Shown here: positions 13,059-15,668 of the stretch, piece by piece
Numbering within the stretch: the stretch's first letter is position 1
How the letters are laid out: every line of letters starts with the position of its first letter
Made by a program: the position numbers and the translations under genes
Notes under the pieces: model-generated
Seen by the model: the letters and a program-made list of their open reading frames with translations, nothing else
What the model was told of the DNA's origin: nothing
Database searches by the model: none
Source: Bryobacterales bacterium
GTDB lineage: Bacteria > Acidobacteriota > Terriglobia > Bryobacterales > Bryobacteraceae
Assembly (NCBI GenBank): GCA_003142355.1
Contig: PLMF01000211.1
Coordinates: forward strand, 1,408 to 17,075
Length of the DNA: 15,668 nt
Reading direction: 5' to 3'

Positions 13059-14012
13059 CTACTGCTTCACCAGCTCGACACGGCGGTTTTTGGCGCGGCC
13101 GTCCTCGCTGTCATTCGACGCCACCGGAACGTAGGGACCACTGCCGTAGGCCCGCAGCCGGCCGGCCGGAACCGCGTACTTCATCGTGAGCGCGGCGAGC
13201 ACCGCCTCGGCGCGCCGGCGCGAAAGGTCCATGTTCAGGTCGAGCGTGCCCTGGTTGTCGGTGTGCCCGACGACATAGAGTTTCAGCTTGGCGTCGCCTT
13301 GAAGCAGCTTGGCAATCTCTTTCAGCGTCGCGTCGGACCCAGGCTTGACATCGGCCTTGCCGGTGTCGAAATAGATCCCATAAACCGAAGCGTGGCCGGT
13401 GCGGTTGATGTCGTTGGCCAGCGACGCGGCGTCCACCGTGATGAGCTCCGACTCCATGGGCTTCATTTCGATGACGTAGAGGCCGACGCCGGGTCCGCCA
13501 AGCCCGCCTTGATCGTCCACGAGCAAGCTCACATAAACGTCGCCCTCCGGCCGCGCGAGCTTCGCGGAAACGTATCGAATCCCGTGGTCGGGTCCCCAGT
13601 AATCGTCGTAATCGCCGCTACCGTACACCCTTGGAGTCGAACCCCCCGACGCGTAACAGTCCTGCGGGCCGCAAGTAAAGAGCGTCTCGAACGCGGCCTT
13701 CTTGAGCGCGCCTTGATAGTTGCGAAAGACCTCCAGCACCGAGCGTCCCTGGGGAGCTGCATAAACGATGCGGGTGACCTTCCCTTCCAGATGCTGGCTC
13801 TTGGCAAATTTCTGGTCAATGACTTTGCCGAGCGGAAGCGTGACCTCATCGAACTCTTTGGTGAGATAGTTCTTGATAACCGAGCCGGGATATCGCGAAA
13901 TCAAGGGATGGTCCTTGCTTCCCTCCACGTCTTGGTCTTGTCCTGCCGCGAAGGGCGCCGATAGGCCGAGCGATAAACAGGCTGCGAATACCGTGCGAAT
14001 GAAAGTTGTCAT
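13059..14012 (-). CDS. Exported DUF4892-like / OmpA-domain envelope protein
   Basis: The product is 317 residues. The start at 14012 is fixed by GGAGGAG three bases upstream and a signal peptide (MTTFIRTVFAACLSLGLSAPFAAGQ). Residues about 33-190 resemble DUF4892: KDHPLISRYPGSVI, then LEGKVTRIVYAAP, SVLEVFRNYQGALKKAAFE and LFTCGPQDC with Cys114 and Cys119 placed for a disulphide. Residues 210-316 are an OmpA C-terminal domain: IYFDTGKADVKPGSDATL, VVGHTDNQGT (247-256), LSRRRAEAV (263-271) and KNRRVEL (308-314). This domain binds diaminopimelic acid of peptidoglycan and ties outer-membrane or periplasmic proteins to the wall. There is no transmembrane barrel, so it is probably periplasmic. The role of DUF4892 is not known. 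It converges with the esterase gene and diverges from the nitroreductase gene. Confidence 0.9.
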   Translation of the reverse strand: MTTFIRTVFAACLSLGLSAPFAAGQDQDVEGSKDHPLISRYPGSVIKNYLTKEFDEVTLPLGKVIDQKFAKSQHLEGKVTRIVYAAPQGRSVLEVFRNYQGALKKAAFETLFTCGPQDCYASGGSTPRVYGSGDYDDYWGPDHGIRYVSAKLARPEGDVYVSLLVDDQGGLGGPGVGLYVIEMKPMESELITVDAASLANDINRTGHASVYGIYFDTGKADVKPGSDATLKEIAKLLQGDAKLKLYVVGHTDNQGTLDLNMDLSRRRAEAVLAALTMKYAVPAGRLRAYGSGPYVPVASNDSEDGRAKNRRVELVKQ

Positions 14013-14347
14013 GGGCTCCTCCCAGACCGGTTTTCATTCTAGCTCCCAACTGTCCCAAAGCATACTCCTTTCGCGGGGTTCCAGCGCCCTAGATATTGTT
14101 GTCAGTGTCCAGCGGCTCGGGATTGGGCCGGGGCACTTTCGATTGGGGCGAAGGAGCGCGGCGCCGACATGGCAGACGTGCCGGGCGGCTCGACCGGCAA
14201 GCTCTGTTCCGGAGTCGCGGCCCTGTTGGCGGAGCGTGGAGCGGCAATATCGGTAGCGGCTTTGCCGAGCCTGGGTGGGAGGCTCCCCGAGGCGTTGGGG
14301 TTTCAAATCAGACTGCGCTATCCTGATTCCGAAAGGACGACACAGTC
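14013..14347. other. Divergent intergenic region, 335 bases, no gene seen
   Basis: No frame here has a protein pattern that I recognise. On the minus strand a TAGAAT at 14036-14041 (5 of 6 matches to TATAAT) lies 23 bases before the OmpA-protein ATG and is a possible -10 box, without a good -35. An exact inverted repeat, GAGCCT at 14267-14272 and AGGCTC at 14280-14285 with a 7-base loop, lies upstream of the nitroreductase gene. A TATCCT at 14319-14324 is the best plus-strand -10 candidate but is weak. The region is long for this window, so it may hold regulatory sites for both divergent genes. Confidence 0.5.
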
Positions 14348-15022
14348 ATGCATCGTAGGAACTTCTTGCGCGAGGCGGCTACGGCGGTCCCGGTGTTCGC
14401 GGCTCTAGCGGGACGGCCAAGGCGCGGGTCGGCTCAGGAACTGGCGGGCATGGCATTGCCCAAACCGCAGATGCAGGGCGGGCGGCCGCTGATGCAGGCG
14501 TTGAGCGATCGGAAAACCACCCGAAATATCAGCGAGGAAAAACTATCGCCGCAGATGCTCTCCAATTTGTTGTGGGCGGCTTGGGGCGTGAACCGCGCGG
14601 CAAACAACGGGAGGACGGCCCCTTCGGCCATGAATGCCCAGGAAATGAGCCTGTATGTGTTCCTGGAACAAGGCGTGTACCTGTTCGACGAAAAGGCGCA
14701 CAGCCTGAAACCGGTGGTGGCCGGAGACCATCGCGCGAAGGCCGGGACACAAGCCGGGGTCGCCAAGGCTCCCTTGAGCCTGGTCTACGTCGCGGATCTC
14801 GACAAGTACCGGGGCGGACTGCCAGCGGAAACGAAGACGGCATGGTCGAACGCGCACGCAGGCTTTATCGGGCAGAACGTGTACTTGTTCGCGGCATCGG
14901 AAGGGCTGGCGAGCTGGTTCCGCGCGTTTGTGGACGGGCCGTCTGTGACTCAGTTGCTGAACTTACGACCTGGGCAGAAGGTGCTCTACGGGCAGACGGT
15001 GGGGTATCCGGCGAAGGGGTGA
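14348..15022 (+). CDS. Tat-exported nitroreductase-fold protein (SagB/ThcOx-like group)
   Basis: The product is 224 residues. AAAGGA at 14332-14337 precedes the ATG by 10 bases. The N-terminus has a twin-arginine signal (HRRNFLREAATAVPVFAALA, 2-21), as expected for a protein exported with bound flavin. The mature part opens with PLMQALSDRKTTRNISEEKLSPQMLSNLLWAAWG, the typical helix that starts nitroreductases, in which the Arg/Lys-rich segment 55-59 binds the FMN phosphate. APSAMNAQEMSLYVF at 91-105 corresponds to the usual P-S-x-x-N/G-x-Q segment, and IGQNVYLFAASEGLASWF at 174-191 to the central helix. GQTVGYPAKG closes the protein in the normal G-x-P way. It should be an FMN oxidoreductase acting outside the cytoplasm; the substrate is unknown. 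No partner gene adjoins it. The next gene begins 175 bases later with its own Shine-Dalgarno sequence. Confidence 0.85.
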   Translation: MHRRNFLREAATAVPVFAALAGRPRRGSAQELAGMALPKPQMQGGRPLMQALSDRKTTRNISEEKLSPQMLSNLLWAAWGVNRAANNGRTAPSAMNAQEMSLYVFLEQGVYLFDEKAHSLKPVVAGDHRAKAGTQAGVAKAPLSLVYVADLDKYRGGLPAETKTAWSNAHAGFIGQNVYLFAASEGLASWFRAFVDGPSVTQLLNLRPGQKVLYGQTVGYPAKG

Positions 15023-15197
15023 GAAGAGGTTCGCGCGGGCTGGCAGGCGGCGAGCTTCGCGCTCAGCAGGCAGAAGCTGCTGGGTTGAGGCAAGTCGCGT
15101 GGTCACCGGCAAGGTTGTGCGGACAAGGCCGCTGTGCGACTATCCGCTGGCCGCGCGGTACAGGGGCAGCGGTAGCGTCGAGAGAAAGGAAAGAGTC

Positions 15198-15668
15198 ATG
15201 CAAATGAAACAGGTTTTACCAGTAGGATTTGCGGTGTGCTGCGCACTCACCATCGCGAGCTTGTTTGCCCAGCAAAACCCGGCAAGTACACCCGCGCCGC
15301 CGGCCCCGCCGGCAGCCCAGGTCAGCAAGTGGAAACTGGCGCTGGAGACCGATCCGGCCGACCTGAAGTACTACCGGGAGGCGAACGCCAAACTCGCTTC
15401 TCCGGCGCCGGGCGAGAATCGGGTGGTTTTCCTGGGAGATTCCATTACCGCCGGTTGGGGCAGAAGCTTCACCACGCTGTTCCCCGGGAAGCCTTATATC
15501 GGCCGTGGCATCAGTTCGGAAACCACGCAGCAGATGCTCATCCGCTTCCGGCCCGATGTGATCGCGCTACAGCCGAAGGTGGTCGTGATTTTGGCCGGTA
15601 CCAATGACATTGCGGGGAACACAGGCCGCTCGACACAAAAGATGATCGAGGACAATATCGCTTCGATG
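15198..15668 (+). CDS. Exported SGNH/GDSL-family hydrolase, 3'-truncated by the window edge
   Basis: 157 codons are visible with no stop before the right edge. AAGGA at 15186-15190 lies 7 bases before the ATG. A signal peptide ends near LFAQQ (residue 25), followed by a Pro/Ala linker (28-41). The SGNH blocks appear in order: block I GDSIT with nucleophile Ser82 at 80-84, block II Gly in YIGRGISSETT at 100-110 (Gly102/Gly104), and block III AGTNDI with Asn136 at 133-138. The catalytic Asp-x-x-His of block V would lie beyond the window. Such secreted enzymes deacetylate or de-esterify polysaccharides, lipids or other esters; IGRGISSETT and RFRPDVIALQPKVVVILAGTND place it close to acylhydrolases annotated as platelet-activating-factor acetylhydrolase-like or GDSL family lipase. 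Confidence 0.92.
   Translation, partial: MQMKQVLPVGFAVCCALTIASLFAQQNPASTPAPPAPPAAQVSKWKLALETDPADLKYYREANAKLASPAPGENRVVFLGDSITAGWGRSFTTLFPGKPYIGRGISSETTQQMLIRFRPDVIALQPKVVVILAGTNDIAGNTGRSTQKMIEDNIASM

Noticed and set aside
13026..13964. Open frame of 312 codons on the plus strand, opposite the OmpA protein
   Set aside because: Antisense shadow. The minus strand has a signal peptide, a strong Shine-Dalgarno box and OmpA motifs.
15023..15197. Inverted repeat CAGCAG/CTGCTG (15064-15082) as terminator of the nitroreductase gene
   Set aside because: Only six pairs with a 7-base loop and no T-run; too common by chance in this GC-rich sequence.
1..15668. CRISPR arrays, tRNA or rRNA genes, insertion sequences
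   Set aside because: No regularly spaced direct repeats, no tRNA-like cloverleaf or rRNA stretch and no transposase motif or paired terminal repeats were seen on reading.

Overview
The window is GC-rich, densely coding bacterial DNA with short intergenic gaps. Most of its proteins carry export signals: Ala-rich leaders ending in A-x-A or AQ, plus one twin-arginine leader. The mix (paired secreted NHL beta-propellers, a secreted TPR protein, secreted serpin, GDSL-type and type-B esterases, OmpA-like protein) resembles soil Acidobacteriota of the Bryobacter/Solibacter type. That placement is an inference from gene style; there is no rRNA, tRNA or other marker here to settle it.

Layout. 3-404: the end of a receiver-domain protein cut by the left edge. 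563-1441 (+): exported TPR protein. 1465-3155 (-): a Dph6/DUF71-like ATP-pyrophosphatase followed by a ROK sugar kinase. A divergent regulatory gap with a dyad and a sigma70-like promoter leads into 3313-5454 (+), two tandem paralogous NHL-repeat proteins. 5426-7699 (-): an exported BsuPI-domain protein followed by an exported serpin, so two unrelated protease-inhibitor folds lie side by side. 7900-9423 (-): an exported class-C beta-lactamase-like serine hydrolase. 9694-10333 (+): an intact MntA-HepT (MNT-HEPN) toxin-antitoxin pair. It is followed at 10346-10501 by the remnant of a second MNT nucleotidyltransferase, stopped exactly in its metal-binding motif. 10536-12956 (+): an exported fusion of two complete alpha/beta-hydrolase esterases. 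13059-14012 (-): a DUF4892-like/OmpA protein. 14348-15022 (+): a Tat-exported nitroreductase-like protein. 15198 to the right edge (+): the start of an exported SGNH/GDSL hydrolase.

How the genes work together. No single pathway runs through the window. Most products act outside the cytoplasm: ester hydrolysis (two-headed esterase, serine hydrolase, SGNH hydrolase), protection from proteases (serpin and BsuPI protein) and envelope scaffolding (OmpA domain, TPR, NHL propellers). This suits a scavenger of complex organic matter. The MNT-HEPN pair plus MNT remnant marks a small accessory spot between housekeeping-style genes.

Most notable: the two-fold protease-inhibitor locus; the two-headed esterase with a codon-usage change at the domain boundary; the MNT remnant next to the intact MntA-HepT pair; and three genes whose -10 box lies only 10-11 bases before the ATG, suggesting leaderless transcripts. 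I found no CRISPR array, insertion sequence, rRNA or tRNA.
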